Source: Pseudomonas sp. PA15(2017) (GTDB taxonomy: Bacteria; Pseudomonadota; Gammaproteobacteria; Pseudomonadales; Pseudomonadaceae). From it: a stretch of 64,000 nt of DNA. A program made the position numbers and the translations under genes. The notes under the pieces are model-generated. The model made no database searches, was not told the DNA's origin, and saw nothing but the letters and a program-made list of their open reading frames with translations. Below, piece by piece: positions 1-10,636 of the stretch (positions within the stretch are counted from its first letter, which is position 1; the number at the start of each line of letters is the position of its first letter). The DNA is taken from the NCBI RefSeq assembly GCF_001945395.1, contig NZ_MSXV01000050.1, forward strand, positions 39,942 to 103,941, given 5' to 3'.

Positions 1-115
1 ACTGTTCAGCGAACAGGGCTACTTGTGGCAGGTCCTGCTCGCTGACGTGCTGCGCCAGGGCCGCTTGCAGTTGGTGCTGGAAGTCGGCTTTGCTGGCCGC
101 GGTGAAGAACGCCAT
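1..115 (-). CDS. gdhB: NAD-specific glutamate dehydrogenase, N-terminal fragment
   Basis: Only the first 38 codons lie in the window; the gene runs off the left edge. The reverse-strand ATG at 115-113 opens a peptide beginning MAFFTAASKADFQHQLQ, which I recognise as the start of the very large (about 1600 aa) NAD-dependent glutamate dehydrogenase of pseudomonads. That enzyme oxidatively deaminates glutamate to 2-oxoglutarate and feeds amino-acid carbon to the TCA cycle. The MoxR/Bat operon nearby matches the P. aeruginosa gdhB neighbourhood. The call rests on the N-terminal match and synteny only. Confidence 0.75.
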   Translation of the reverse strand, partial: MAFFTAASKADFQHQLQAALAQHVSEQDLPQVALFAEQ

Positions 116-396
116 TTGTATGCTCCGTCTATGGGCTTGGTATGTGCGATTCGTGTTTCCATGCGTAGTTCAACCTTAGACCGGCTGCCTGCAAACGCTA
201 CCTGAAATGCGCGATGACGCTCCGGTCACAGGTGCCCGGAGAGCTTAACGAGGCGAGTGCGCTGCACGCTTGCGGTGCAGCGACATTTTCGTTCACGCTG
301 CCAGTGGCACAGCAGACATCGTACGACCGCTTGCACTGTGCCAGCACAACGCCTAAAGTCTGGCGTCAATAAAAATAAAGCCAACGGACGTCGCCC

Positions 397-2280
397 ATGT
401 CACTGTTCCTTTCCTGGAAGCAGAAGTTTCGCCTGCTGATTCTCATTACCCTCTCCAGCCTGGCGCTGATGACAGCCGCCTCGTTCTGGGCCACGCAAAC
501 CCTGAGCACTGCCCTGCAAGCCAGGGAAAACGCCACGGCCTATGCCGGCGCCTCGGCCACGCTGATGAACCAGTGGCTCAAGCTGGGCGCGGAGCGGCGA
601 CGTCTCACGCCCGGCGATGAGGAGGATTTCCAGGACAGGCTGACGGCGCTCAGTGCGCTCTCCAGGCAATATGCCGAGCGCGCCGAGCGACTGGGCGATG
701 GTTCGGTGATCGACAGCTCCAGGCAGATCGACGAACTGCTGCAGGAAGACATCCGCCTGCAACACAGCTGGCTGGAGCAATCCCACGAGCTGGGCCTGAC
801 ATCGTTCACCGGGCAGCGCGCCAAGCTCGCCGAGAGCGGTAAAGGTCTGGAACGGGTGAGCATCAGCCTGATCCAGGCATCGATCGCCGATGCGCTGAGC
901 AACCAGCGCGATTACCTGGCCACCTTCGACGGGGCCTATGCCGAACACGTGCAGGCGGCGCTGGCCGACCTGCAGACACGCATCATCGAACTGGAATGGC
1001 AGGACAGCCAGGTCGGCAAGGCGGTTGCCACCTACAGCGCCGATTTCGCCGCTGCGGATTCGATGATCCAGCGCATCGCCGGCACCGAAAAACACCTGCT
1101 CGACCAGGGCCGACAGATCGAAAACAGCATCGAAGCCCAGGGCGTTCATCTGCAACAGACCGTGCTGGCCAACGCCACTCGCCAGGCCGAACAGGCGCGC
1201 AGCACCGCCAATTGGGCGATGGGGCTGACCTTCGTGGCGGTGTCGCTGTTCATGCTGATCACCCTGAGCCGCGCTTCACGCCTGCTGATGGCGCAACTGG
1301 ACAGGGTCAACCGCCTGCTCGCCCAGGTCGCGGCGGGCAATCTCACCGCGCGGATCGATGTCAGCCAGAACCACCGTGACGAATTCAACCAATTGGGCAG
1401 CGCCTCGAACCAGATGACCCAGGGCATCGCCGGGGTGATCCGCCAGGTGCTCGACGGCAACCAGCAACTCAACCAGCTGCACAGCTATCTCAACGACGCC
1501 ATGCGCCGCCTGGAAGAGAACAGCACCCAGGTGGAGATGCAGACCGAGCAGGCCGCTTCGGCCTCCCAGCAGATTTCCGCCACGGTTCATGAAATGGCCC
1601 AGCGCACCACCGATGTCGGCAACGCTACCCAGGCGGCCTATCAGTCGGCGCGCGATGGCGCCTCGGTGATCAATGCCAGCGCCGACGACATGCGCCGACT
1701 GTCGCAGCTGATCCAGGACACCCACGCCCAGGTCAGCGCCCTCACCCAGTCGAGCACCAAGGTCTCCAGCATCATCGACGTGATCAACGGGCTGGCCGAC
1801 CAGACCAACCTGCTGGCCCTCAATGCCGCCATCGAAGCGGCCCGCGCCGGGGAAGCCGGCCGGGGCTTTTCGGTGGTCGCCGACGAAGTGCGCTCCCTGG
1901 CCCAGAAGACCGTGGCAGCTACCACCGATATCGCGGTGATCGTCAACGAGCTGCGCCAGCAGACCCAGCAGATGGACCAATTGATGACCAGCGGCCTCAA
2001 CCTGGCTACCCAGGGCGAGCGCAGCTCAGGCGAAGTGGCCCAGGCCATCGACGGCATCACCGGTTCCATGGAGCACCTCAGCGCCGAGATGAGCCAGGTG
2101 GTAGTGGCCATCGAGCAGATTTCCTGCACCACCGAGGAGATCGCCGCCAAGGTCGAGGACATCAACCTGCATACCGGCAAGACCAAGACCCTGCGCCTGA
2201 GCCTGGACGAACATACCCAGGGCCTGTCGCGGCAGGTCGAGGCGCTCAACCACAGCGCCGGCCAGTTCCGTATCGTTTGA
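397..2280 (+). CDS. Methyl-accepting chemotaxis protein
   Basis: A 627-aa transmembrane chemoreceptor that would couple a periplasmic signal to CheA/CheW. It has a cytoplasmic N-tail, TM1 at about 11-33, a helical periplasmic sensor to about 272, TM2 at 273-290, a HAMP domain (about 291-345) and a long coiled-coil signalling domain. The conserved hairpin tip ([19 protein letters not shown]) lies near residues 467-485, followed by [12 protein letters not shown]. No C-terminal CheR-docking pentapeptide is seen; the protein ends in GQFRIV. The ligand cannot be told from sequence. It stands alone, divergent from gdhB across about 280 bp in which I see no recognisable site. The ribosome site before the ATG is weak. 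Confidence 0.93.
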   Translation: MSLFLSWKQKFRLLILITLSSLALMTAASFWATQTLSTALQARENATAYAGASATLMNQWLKLGAERRRLTPGDEEDFQDRLTALSALSRQYAERAERLGDGSVIDSSRQIDELLQEDIRLQHSWLEQSHELGLTSFTGQRAKLAESGKGLERVSISLIQASIADALSNQRDYLATFDGAYAEHVQAALADLQTRIIELEWQDSQVGKAVATYSADFAAADSMIQRIAGTEKHLLDQGRQIENSIEAQGVHLQQTVLANATRQAEQARSTANWAMGLTFVAVSLFMLITLSRASRLLMAQLDRVNRLLAQVAAGNLTARIDVSQNHRDEFNQLGSASNQMTQGIAGVIRQVLDGNQQLNQLHSYLNDAMRRLEENSTQVEMQTEQAASASQQISATVHEMAQRTTDVGNATQAAYQSARDGASVINASADDMRRLSQLIQDTHAQVSALTQSSTKVSSIIDVINGLADQTNLLALNAAIEAARAGEAGRGFSVVADEVRSLAQKTVAATTDIAVIVNELRQQTQQMDQLMTSGLNLATQGERSSGEVAQAIDGITGSMEHLSAEMSQVVVAIEQISCTTEEIAAKVEDINLHTGKTKTLRLSLDEHTQGLSRQVEALNHSAGQFRIV

Positions 2281-2290
2281 GCCGGTACTG

Positions 2291-2312
2291 GCCGCATGCT
2301 CCGGCATGCGGC
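2291..2312. terminator. Hairpin downstream of the chemoreceptor
   Basis: Perfect 9-bp arms GCCGCATGC / GCATGCGGC flank a 4-nt loop eleven bases after the chemoreceptor stop. There is no T-run after it, so it is a poor intrinsic terminator; it may protect the mRNA 3' end. Confidence 0.35.
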
Positions 2313-2430
2313 TGGCGATCCGGTCACAGACCGCATCCGGCTCGCATGGCTTAACGCCCCCGCCTTCGATTATCATGGGCGGCCCTGACGAGCGGGGTTC
2401 GTCGCTCGCGATTCGCATCTGGACAGCCCC

Positions 2431-3389
<959 letters not shown>

Positions 3390-3390
<1 letters not shown>

Positions 3391-4343
3391 TGCTTTCGCA
3401 CGCGGATAACCCTGAGCTGCAGGCGGGCATCCGTACCGATCTCAAGCAACTGATCGACATGCGCCACCGGGTGCGCGAGGTGCAGCTGTTTTCCACCCCC
3501 GGCCGACGCAGCCCGCTGATCGGCCTGCACCATTCGAAACTGCGCGGGCGCGGGGTCGACTTCGACCAGGTGCGCGTCTACCAGCCGGGCGACGACGTGC
3601 GCACCATCGACTGGCGCGTCACCGCACGCACCCAGGAGCCGCACACCAAGCTGTTCCACGAAGAACGCGAACGGCCCATCTACCTGCTCGTCGAGCAGAG
3701 CCGCCAGCTGTTCTTCGGCTCGGGCCTGATGTTCAAGTCGGTGCTCGCCGCCCGCGCAGCCGGGCTGATCGGCTGGGCTGCGCTGGGTCACAACGACCGC
3801 ATCGGCGGGCTGGTCTTCGGCGGCCAGGATCACCACGAAATCAAACCGCGGCGCAGCAAGCAAAGCCTGCTGCAACTGCTCAGCCGCCTGGCCCGCGCCA
3901 ACCAGGCGCTGTCCGCCGATACGCCGCTGGTGCGCGACAGCTTCGGCCAGGCCCTGCGCCGTGCCCGGGAAGTGCTGCGCCCCGGCAGCCTGGTGGTGGT
4001 GCTCTGCGACGAACGCACCCTGGGTGACAGCAGCGAGCAGCAACTGATGCTGCTGGCCCGGCACACCGACCTGCTGCTGCTGCCGGTCTCCGACCCGCTC
4101 GATCACGCCCTGCCCGCCTCCGGCCTGCTGCGCTTCGCCGAGGACGACGCTCAACTGGACGTGGACACCGAGGATGCCAACCTGCAGCACCGCTACCGCG
4201 ATCAGGCCCAGGCACGCCGCGCGCGCTGGCAGCGCCTGGCGAACAAGCTCGGCGTGCCGCTGCTGTCACTGTCGACCGGCCAGGAACTGGTCGAACAGTT
4301 GCACGAGCACCTGAACAACCTGCGCACGGGTCGATCGGCATGA
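3390..4343 (+). CDS. DUF58 domain-containing protein
   Basis: 317 aa, starting at the ATG that overlaps the moxR stop (ATGA-type junction). It carries the DUF58 signature near the N-terminus: a RGRGVDFDQVRVYQPGDDVR segment followed by TIDWRVTARTQEP. The rest resembles a VWA-like fold without a good metal site. DUF58 proteins sit beside MoxR and VWA proteins and are thought to be adaptors between the ATPase and its targets. No transmembrane helix is obvious, so it is probably cytoplasmic. The stop overlaps the next start by 4 bp. Confidence 0.9.
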
Positions 4344-4834
4344 ATCCGCTGGACCAGCTCGAACCCTTGATCGCCCCCGCCGCCATCGGCTGGTGGCCGC
4401 TGGCGCCCGGCTGGTGGCTGCTCGCCGTGCTGTTGCCGGTACTGCTGTGGGCCGCCTGGCGCCTGGCACCGCGCTTGCCCCGGCCACGCCGCAAGCAGGC
4501 CGTCGAACAACCCCTCGATCCGCTGCGTGAAGCGGCTCTGCAAGAACTGCAGCGCCTCAGCAAACCCTATGACGGCGCTGCCGCCGGCCCCTGGCTGCAG
4601 CAGCTCAACGGCCTGCTCAAGCGCCTGTGCCGCGAACGCTACCCGGACAGTCACAGCCACACCCTGAGCAGCCGCGCCTGGCTGGCGTTTCTCGACAACC
4701 GCTGCCCGGCCGCCGGGCTGACGCGCTGGATGATTCTCGTCGAGGGCGCCTACAAACCGCAGTGCAACCTGGACGACAAGGCCATCGACGGCCTGCACCA
4801 GGCGGTCGCCATCTGGATTCGCAAGCATGTTTGA
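4340..4834 (+). CDS. DUF4381 domain-containing membrane protein
   Basis: 164 aa with one hydrophobic segment at about 22-46 (a WWLLAVLLPVLLWAAW-type stretch), then a basic linker and a helical cytoplasmic domain. This matches DUF4381, a small single-span protein encoded between DUF58 and VWA genes in Bat-like operons. It overlaps both neighbours by 4-8 bp. Its function is unknown; from position it is an inner-membrane component of the MoxR/VWA complex. Confidence 0.82.
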   Translation: MNPLDQLEPLIAPAAIGWWPLAPGWWLLAVLLPVLLWAAWRLAPRLPRPRRKQAVEQPLDPLREAALQELQRLSKPYDGAAAGPWLQQLNGLLKRLCRERYPDSHSHTLSSRAWLAFLDNRCPAAGLTRWMILVEGAYKPQCNLDDKAIDGLHQAVAIWIRKHV

Positions 4835-5858
4835 ATTCGCCTGGCCGTGGATCTTCCTGCTCGCGCCCCTGCCCTGGCTGCTGCGCCTGTGGCTGCCGAC
4901 CGCCGACAGCGGTGAAGCGGCGCTGCAGGTGAGCTTTCTCCGCGAGTTGGAAAACCTGTCCGGGCGCCGTGCGCGTCTGCAACTGCCGCCCTGGAAGAAG
5001 CAGGTGCATTTCGCCCTGCTCTGGTTGCTCCTGCTGATCGCCGCCGCGCGCCCGGAATGGGTCGGCGAGCCCCTGCCACTGCCGGCCAGCGGGCGCGACC
5101 TGCTGATCGCCGTGGATGTATCCGGCTCGATGGACTACGCCGACATGCGCCTGGACGACGAGGACGTCAGCCGCCTGACCCTGGTCAAGCAACTGATCGG
5201 CGAATTCATCGATGGCCGCACCGGCGATCGCGTCGGCCTGATCCTGTTCGGCAGCCAGGCCTACCTGCAGGCGCCGCTGACCTTCGACCGGCAGACGGTA
5301 CGCACCTGGCTCGACGAAGCGGTGATCGGCATCGCCGGGCAGAACACCGCCCTCGGCGACGCCATCGGCCTGGCGGTCAAGCGCCTGCGCCAACGCCCGG
5401 CCGATAGCCGCGTGCTGGTGCTGATTACCGATGGCGCGAACAATGGCGGGCAGATCGAACCGATGACCGCCGCCCGCCTGGCCGCCGAGGAAGGCGTGAC
5501 CATCTACACAATCGGCATCGGCTCCGACCCGCAGCAGGCTGGCAATTTTGCCGCCTTCGGCCTGAACCCCAGCCTTGACCTGGATGAACCGAGCCTGCGC
5601 GCCATTGCCGAACTCACTGGCGGCGAGTATTTCCGCGCCCGCGACCAGAGCGAATTGCAGAACATCGAAGCGACCCTCGACCGCCTCGAACCGGTCGCCC
5701 AGCAACCGACCCTGGCGCGCCCGGCCCAGGCGCTTTACGTCTGGCCGCTGGCGGCGGCTCTGCTGTTGAGCCTGCTGCTGGTGATCCGCAGCCTGTGGCC
5801 GCAACTGCACCAGCAGGCGCTGAGCGCCGCGCAACGCCTGGGGCGCAAGACGCCATGA
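4827..5858 (+). CDS. VWA domain-containing membrane protein (BatA-like)
   Basis: 343 aa. An N-terminal membrane hairpin (about 5-25 and 60-75) is followed by a von Willebrand A domain with an intact metal-ion site, DVSGSM at 97-102, and a later TDGANNGG segment. A C-terminal transmembrane helix lies at about 308-330. The VWA domain should face the periplasm. Start and stop overlap the neighbouring genes, so it is coupled to the operon. With an intact MIDAS it is the more likely of the two VWA proteins here to bind partners in a metal-dependent way. Confidence 0.9.
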   Translation: MFEFAWPWIFLLAPLPWLLRLWLPTADSGEAALQVSFLRELENLSGRRARLQLPPWKKQVHFALLWLLLLIAAARPEWVGEPLPLPASGRDLLIAVDVSGSMDYADMRLDDEDVSRLTLVKQLIGEFIDGRTGDRVGLILFGSQAYLQAPLTFDRQTVRTWLDEAVIGIAGQNTALGDAIGLAVKRLRQRPADSRVLVLITDGANNGGQIEPMTAARLAAEEGVTIYTIGIGSDPQQAGNFAAFGLNPSLDLDEPSLRAIAELTGGEYFRARDQSELQNIEATLDRLEPVAQQPTLARPAQALYVWPLAAALLLSLLLVIRSLWPQLHQQALSAAQRLGRKTP

Positions 5859-7600
5859 GCGAATTCCTGCCCCATCTGCTGCGCCCCTGGTGGCTGCTGG
5901 CGCTGCCCATGCTGGCCTGGCTGTTGTGGTCGCTGGGGCACCGCAAAACCCGCAGCGGCCGCTGGCAAAGCCTGCTGCCACCCGCCTTTCACGCCGTGCT
6001 GCTGCGCGGCGGTCGGGGCCGGCGCAGCCGTTTGCCGCTGATCATTCTCGCGCTCGCCTGGCTGTTGACCACCCTGGCGCTGGTCGGCCCCAGCTGGCAG
6101 CGCATCGAGCAGAACGACGTCAAACCGGCCGACCCGCTGGTGGTAATGCTCGAACTGACGCCGCAGATGCTGGCCAGCGACGCCTCCCCCAACCGCCTGG
6201 CCCAGGCCCGTCGCAAATTGCTCGACCTGCTGCAAGCCCGTGGCGACGCGCAGACCGCCATCGTGGTGTATGCCGGCAGCGCCCACACCCTGGTACCGCT
6301 GTCCGATGACCTGGGCACCAGCCGCAACCTGCTCGAAGCGCTCAAACCGTCGATCATGCCGGAGCCTGGAAAACGTGCCGACCTGGCGGTGGCCAAGGCG
6401 CTCGAACTGCTCAAGGGCGGCGCCCAGGGCCAGGGCCGCCTGCTGCTGATCACCAGCAGCCTGGACGACGGCGAACGCAGCGCCATCGCCAGATTGCTCG
6501 GCAGCCGTGGCGAGCGTTTGCGCATCCTCGGCGTAGGCAGCAGCGAGGGTGCGCCGATCGTCCGGGAAGACGGCACTTTCATGAAGGACGAGCAAGGCGC
6601 CATTCTCATGCCGCGCCTGGACGCCAGCGGGTTACGGCAGTTCGCGGCGAGCGTCAAAGGACAATACCGCAGCATCAGCCTCGACGATCGCGACCTGCGT
6701 AGCCTCGGCCTGCTCGACGGCCCGTCGCAACTGCGCGACAACGGCCACAAGACGCAATTGCGCAGCTGGGCCGACCAGGGTCACTGGCTGCTCCTGCCGC
6801 TGTTGCTGCTGGCCGCCTGCGCGGGGCGCCGTGGCTGGCTGCTGTGCCTGCCCCTGCTGTTGCTCGGCACGCCGCAAAGCAGCATGGCCATGAGCCTCGA
6901 CGACCTCTGGCTGCGCGCCGACCAGCAGGGCCAGCGCCTGCTCGACGCGGGCCGCCCCAAGGAGGCTGCCGAGCGCTTCGAGGACCCACGCTGGCGCGGC
7001 ACGGCGCTCTATGAAGCAGGCGACTACGCGGCGGCCGCCGAACAGTTCGCCAAGGATGACAGCGCGCCCTCGCTCTATAACCGCGGCAATGCCCTGGCCC
7101 GCAGCAACGAGTTGGAGGCGGCCATCGATGCCTACGAACGGGCGCTGGAAATCGATCCGCAACTGCAGCAGGCCGCGAAGAACAAGGCCCTGGTCGAGGA
7201 GCTGCTGCGCCAGCATCAGCAACAAGAGCAAGAGCAGCCGGACACCGGTGACGACGAGCAATCCACGGACCAGCCCAACGAGCAGCAGCCGCCCGGCCAG
7301 TCCTCGGCCTCCAGCGAAGACGAGCAGCAGCAAGGCCAGGGCCAGCCGCCGACCAGCGAGGATCAGCCACCCGCCAAGCAGGAGCAGGCGCCCAGCCAGG
7401 CCGGCGAGCCCGACGAAAAGGCCGAGCCGGCGCAGGCCTCGCCGCCAGACGGCGAGGCCCAGGACGCCGATGCACCGCTCGATGGCGAGCGTCGCCAGGC
7501 TCTGGAACAATGGCTGCGGCAGATTCCCGATGACCCGGGCGAATTGCTGCGCCGCAAATTCTGGTACGAACAGCAACAGCGCCAGGAACAACCCCGATGA
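5855..7600 (+). CDS. VWA / TPR fusion protein (BatB-BatC-like)
   Basis: 581 aa, starting at the ATG overlapping the previous stop. Two N-terminal membrane segments (about 10-27 and 60-78) precede a VWA-like domain. Where the metal-site motif DxSxS should be, residues 99-105 read LELTPQM, so the MIDAS is degenerate. Another hydrophobic stretch at about 310-345 is followed by tetratricopeptide-like helices (YNRGNALARSNELEAAIDAY and neighbours). The last 130 residues are a Q/E/P-rich low-complexity tail ending in a short helix. In Bacteroides the VWA and TPR parts are separate BatB and BatC proteins, so this looks like a fusion. The role in the complex is inferred. Confidence 0.85.
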   Translation: MSEFLPHLLRPWWLLALPMLAWLLWSLGHRKTRSGRWQSLLPPAFHAVLLRGGRGRRSRLPLIILALAWLLTTLALVGPSWQRIEQNDVKPADPLVVMLELTPQMLASDASPNRLAQARRKLLDLLQARGDAQTAIVVYAGSAHTLVPLSDDLGTSRNLLEALKPSIMPEPGKRADLAVAKALELLKGGAQGQGRLLLITSSLDDGERSAIARLLGSRGERLRILGVGSSEGAPIVREDGTFMKDEQGAILMPRLDASGLRQFAASVKGQYRSISLDDRDLRSLGLLDGPSQLRDNGHKTQLRSWADQGHWLLLPLLLLAACAGRRGWLLCLPLLLLGTPQSSMAMSLDDLWLRADQQGQRLLDAGRPKEAAERFEDPRWRGTALYEAGDYAAAAEQFAKDDSAPSLYNRGNALARSNELEAAIDAYERALEIDPQLQQAAKNKALVEELLRQHQQQEQEQPDTGDDEQSTDQPNEQQPPGQSSASSEDEQQQGQGQPPTSEDQPPAKQEQAPSQAGEPDEKAEPAQASPPDGEAQDADAPLDGERRQALEQWLRQIPDDPGELLRRKFWYEQQQRQEQPR

Positions 7601-9237
7601 CCCGCCTGCTCTGCACCCTGCTTTTCTGCCTGCTGGCATTCCAGGCCAGCGCGCAGGAATTTACCGCCAGCGTCGACCGCAGCCGGCTGAACCTGGGCGA
7701 AAGCCTCGACCTGATTCTCGAATCGGCGGACGCCACCGAGTTCGGCAAGCCCGACCTGACGCCGCTCAACGAGCTGTTCGACGTACTTGCCACGCGCCAG
7801 GTCAACCGCCTGACCACCCTGGATGGCCAGGCGCGCGCCAGCACCCGCTGGATCGTCACTATCAAGCCGCGGCACAGCGGCTATGTGGTGGTGCCGCCGC
7901 TACGCCTGGGCGACTCACAGAGCCAGCCCGTCAGCCTGCACATAGTGGAATCGTCCAGCCAGGGCACGGACGAGCAGATGGCGCCGGTGTTCATCGATGC
8001 CAGCCTGGATCACGAAAGCGTCTACGTGCAGGCGCAGAGCGTGCTGACCCTGCGCATCTATCACTCGGTATCGCTGTACGACGACAGCAGCCTGACGCCG
8101 CTGGAGATCGCCGATGCCCGGGTCGAATCCCTGGGTGAACCCCGCACCTACGAGCAGGATATCGGCGGCGTGCGTCATGGCGTGATCGAGCTGCGCTACG
8201 CCATCTTCCCGCAGAAGAGCGGCCAGCTGACCATCCCCAGCCAGGTATTCAGTGCGACCCTGGCCGACCGTAGCAGCCGCAACGGCTATACGCCGTTCGG
8301 CCCGCGCCCGGGCAAGGTCACCCGCGTGCGTTCTCCGGAGATTCCCCTGACGGTCAAGGCCAAGCCCGCCGGCTACCCGGCCGACGCGCCCTGGCTGCCG
8401 GCCCGCGCCCTGAGCCTGGCCGAGGCCTGGAGCCCGGAACCGGGTCAGGTAAAAGTCGGCGACTCGCTGACCCGCAGCCTGATGCTCAAGGCCGATGGAC
8501 TCTCCAGCGCCCAGTTGCCGCCACTGCCGGCGACCCAGGTGGAGGGCCTGCGCCGCTACCCCGATCAGCCCCAGCTGAACAATGAAGCCAGCGAGCGTGG
8601 GGTGATCGGCAGCCGTGAAGAACGCGAAGCCCTGGTGGCAGGCAAAGCCGGCAACCTGGAACTGCCTGCCGTGGACGTGGTGTGGTGGAACACCCATGAA
8701 GACCGCCTGGAACACACCAGCCTGCCAGCACGCACCCTGAACGTGGCGGCCGATCCGGCCCTGAGCGTCGAACAGCCGGTGGAAACGCGCCCACGCGGAA
8801 GCAGTGCCGTAGATGTGCTGCTGTGGCCGTGGCAATTGAGCACCGTGCTGCTGGCGCTGACCACTCTGCTCGGCTTTGGTCTGTGGTGGCACGCACGCAG
8901 CCAGCCGGCGGTGCAGCGCAGCGCCCAGGTCGGGCCCAGCCCGCGCACCCTGCTCGACGACCTCAAGCGCGCCTGCCTGGCCAACGACAGCCAGGCCACC
9001 CGCCAGGCCCTCGATGCCTGGGCGCGCCAGCAACCGGAAACTCTGGCCGACATGGCCGCCCGCTTCGCGCCGCTGTCAGAAGCTCTCGATGGCCTGAACG
9101 GCGCGCTGTACAGCGAAGCCGGCCAGCACTGGCAAGGCAAGCAGCTCTGGCAGGCCATCGGCGAATTGCCGGCGGCGGAAAAAACCCAGGACAACGGGCA
9201 AGACAGCGGCCAGTTGCCGCCGCTCTACCCGCGCTGA
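7597..9237 (+). CDS. BatD family protein
   Basis: 546 aa, last gene of the Bat-like operon, overlapping its predecessor by 4 bp. A signal peptide (residues 1-19, ending QASA) is followed by a beta-rich periplasmic region. The segment FTASVDRSRLNLGESLDLIL is typical of the BatD N-terminus. One transmembrane helix (about 411-430) and a cytoplasmic tail complete it. BatD proteins are multi-Ig-like 'oxygen tolerance' family members of unknown molecular function. The final 130 residues are weakly conserved helices. Confidence 0.86.
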   Translation: MTRLLCTLLFCLLAFQASAQEFTASVDRSRLNLGESLDLILESADATEFGKPDLTPLNELFDVLATRQVNRLTTLDGQARASTRWIVTIKPRHSGYVVVPPLRLGDSQSQPVSLHIVESSSQGTDEQMAPVFIDASLDHESVYVQAQSVLTLRIYHSVSLYDDSSLTPLEIADARVESLGEPRTYEQDIGGVRHGVIELRYAIFPQKSGQLTIPSQVFSATLADRSSRNGYTPFGPRPGKVTRVRSPEIPLTVKAKPAGYPADAPWLPARALSLAEAWSPEPGQVKVGDSLTRSLMLKADGLSSAQLPPLPATQVEGLRRYPDQPQLNNEASERGVIGSREEREALVAGKAGNLELPAVDVVWWNTHEDRLEHTSLPARTLNVAADPALSVEQPVETRPRGSSAVDVLLWPWQLSTVLLALTTLLGFGLWWHARSQPAVQRSAQVGPSPRTLLDDLKRACLANDSQATRQALDAWARQQPETLADMAARFAPLSEALDGLNGALYSEAGQHWQGKQLWQAIGELPAAEKTQDNGQDSGQLPPLYPR

Positions 9238-9248
9238 AGGGAGCCACC

Positions 9249-10073
9249 ATGGACGCTCGCCCCGCCTCGCCCATCCCCAGCTTCTGGCGTGATGCCGCCC
9301 TACCCTTCATCGAGCTGCGCTCCATCGAAGACGGCAGAAAGGTCTGCTATGGGCGGCACAGCCATGCGTTCTTCTCGATCGGCGCGATCACCGGCGGCCA
9401 GAGCACCTACAGCAACCGCGAGATGGATCGCCAGGTGAGCCAGGGCACAGTGGTGCTGATGAACCCCGGCGATGTGCACGCCTGCAACCCCATCGACGGC
9501 GACCCCTGGTCGTACCTGATGTGCTACGTCGACCCGCAGTGGCTGGGCGAGTTGCAGCATGCCCAGGGCTTCACCGACGCGCCCGCCTTTCAGCGCTTCG
9601 CCGATATCGCCAGCGACGATGCCGAGCTGTATCAGGGCCTGCTGGCATTGCGGAGTGGCCTGCTCGGTCCATTGCTCAGCACCACCGAGAAGCGCGCCGA
9701 GGCCGAGGCATTCTTTGGTCTGACGCTGCAGCGGCTGGTACTCGAAGGCGAACGGGACGACAGCCTGAATCCGCGTCTGGAAATCGCCGCCGAACTGATC
9801 GAGCAGCACTGCGGCGAGCCGCTGCGCCTCGATACCCTGTGCGAAGCGGCGCAGCTGTCGCCGTCCCAATTGATTCGCGGCTTCAAGCAGCGCTACGGCA
9901 TGACGCCCCATGCCTACCTGCTCAACCGCCGCATCCAGTTCGCCCATGCGCGCCTGAAAAGCGGCGCAGCCCTGGCCGAAGTCGCCCAGGAAGCCGGCTT
10001 CGCCGACCAGGCGCACTTCCAGCGCACCTTCAAACAACTCCTCGCCGCCACCCCCGGCCAGTACCGCGGCTAG
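9249..10073 (+). CDS. AraC family transcriptional regulator
   Basis: 274 aa. The start was chosen at 9249 because AAGGGAG lies just upstream and the N-terminus begins a cupin-like AraC sensor. That sensor has metal-site-like residues (GRHSHAFFSIG and LMNPGDVHACNP, about 35-85). The C-terminal third has two helix-turn-helix motifs with the AraC signature (SPSQLIRGFKQRYGMTPHAYL, then AEVAQEAGFADQAHFQRTFK). Proteins of this shape often control amino-acid or drug exporters, and a LysE exporter lies convergently 560 bp away, so it is a plausible target. That link is inference. Confidence 0.9.
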   Translation: MDARPASPIPSFWRDAALPFIELRSIEDGRKVCYGRHSHAFFSIGAITGGQSTYSNREMDRQVSQGTVVLMNPGDVHACNPIDGDPWSYLMCYVDPQWLGELQHAQGFTDAPAFQRFADIASDDAELYQGLLALRSGLLGPLLSTTEKRAEAEAFFGLTLQRLVLEGERDDSLNPRLEIAAELIEQHCGEPLRLDTLCEAAQLSPSQLIRGFKQRYGMTPHAYLLNRRIQFAHARLKSGAALAEVAQEAGFADQAHFQRTFKQLLAATPGQYRG

Positions 10074-10102
10074 CGACAAAACCCGTAGTCTGACCCAAGC
10101 CG

Positions 10103-10184
10103 GTAGCCTGGCGTTGAGCGCAGCGATACCCAGGAATCATCGACCAGCTCATCCCGGGTATCGCTACGCTCAACCACGGGCTAC
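10103..10184. repeat. Long imperfect inverted repeat
   Basis: About 32-nt arms, starting GTAGCCTGGCGTTGAGCG on the left and ending CGCTCAACCACGGGCTAC on the right, surround a short loop downstream of the AraC gene. This matches the common pseudomonad intergenic palindromes that contain GTAGCCxGG / CxGGGCTAC. It could act as a transcription stop between the two convergent genes, but no T-run is present. Confidence 0.7.
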
Positions 10185-10199
10185 GGTTCTGTGTGCTCC

Positions 10200-10630
10200 A
10201 AGGACCTGCTCATAATCTTTCAACCCAGGCTCGCCGATTTTGGCAGCTAAGTGGTGGGGGGACGCGCGGTCTCTAACTGTGGGAGCGGGCCATGCCCGCG
10301 AAAAATCACGGGCATGAACTGGGCGTCCCCGCCGTCCCCACAATGAGTTCGCCAGCATTACCGAGTTGCTTGCGTGCTCAGCTCGTAGGGCGGTATCAGG
10401 AGCGAAGCGAACAGTCCGCCGATTCATGCCGATCCTGACACCACCGCAACGGCGTACTGCTTCGCGAGTACGCCCTACCGTACTGTTCGCGATCTCGTGG
10501 GAGGGGCTTTAGCCCCGAGCTCTTTATTTGCCTTAATAAAAAGCTTGAGGCTAAAGCCTCTCCCACGGGGAAAGTCCGTTTCCGCCTTGTAGTTGCAACT
10601 TCACGAGCATAAAGACTGCGAACAGGCTTT
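10200..10630. repeat. Composite repeat element, copy C, with nested palindromes
   Basis: This fills most of the 563-bp gap between the AraC and LysE genes. Its left end (GGACCTGCTCATAATCTTTC, then CCCAGGCTCGCCGATTTTGG) matches the inverted right end of the element at 58866-59098. Its right end, read on the other strand (GCCTGTTCGCAGTCTTTATG), matches that element's left end. Inside are a REP-like palindrome (10279-10342, TGTGGGAGCGGGC core), a GTAGGGCG / CGCCCTAC palindrome (10385-10478) and a 69-bp GTGGGAG...CTCCCAC palindrome (10498-10566). No coding potential is seen. Confidence 0.65.
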
Positions 10631-10636
10631 ACGGGC

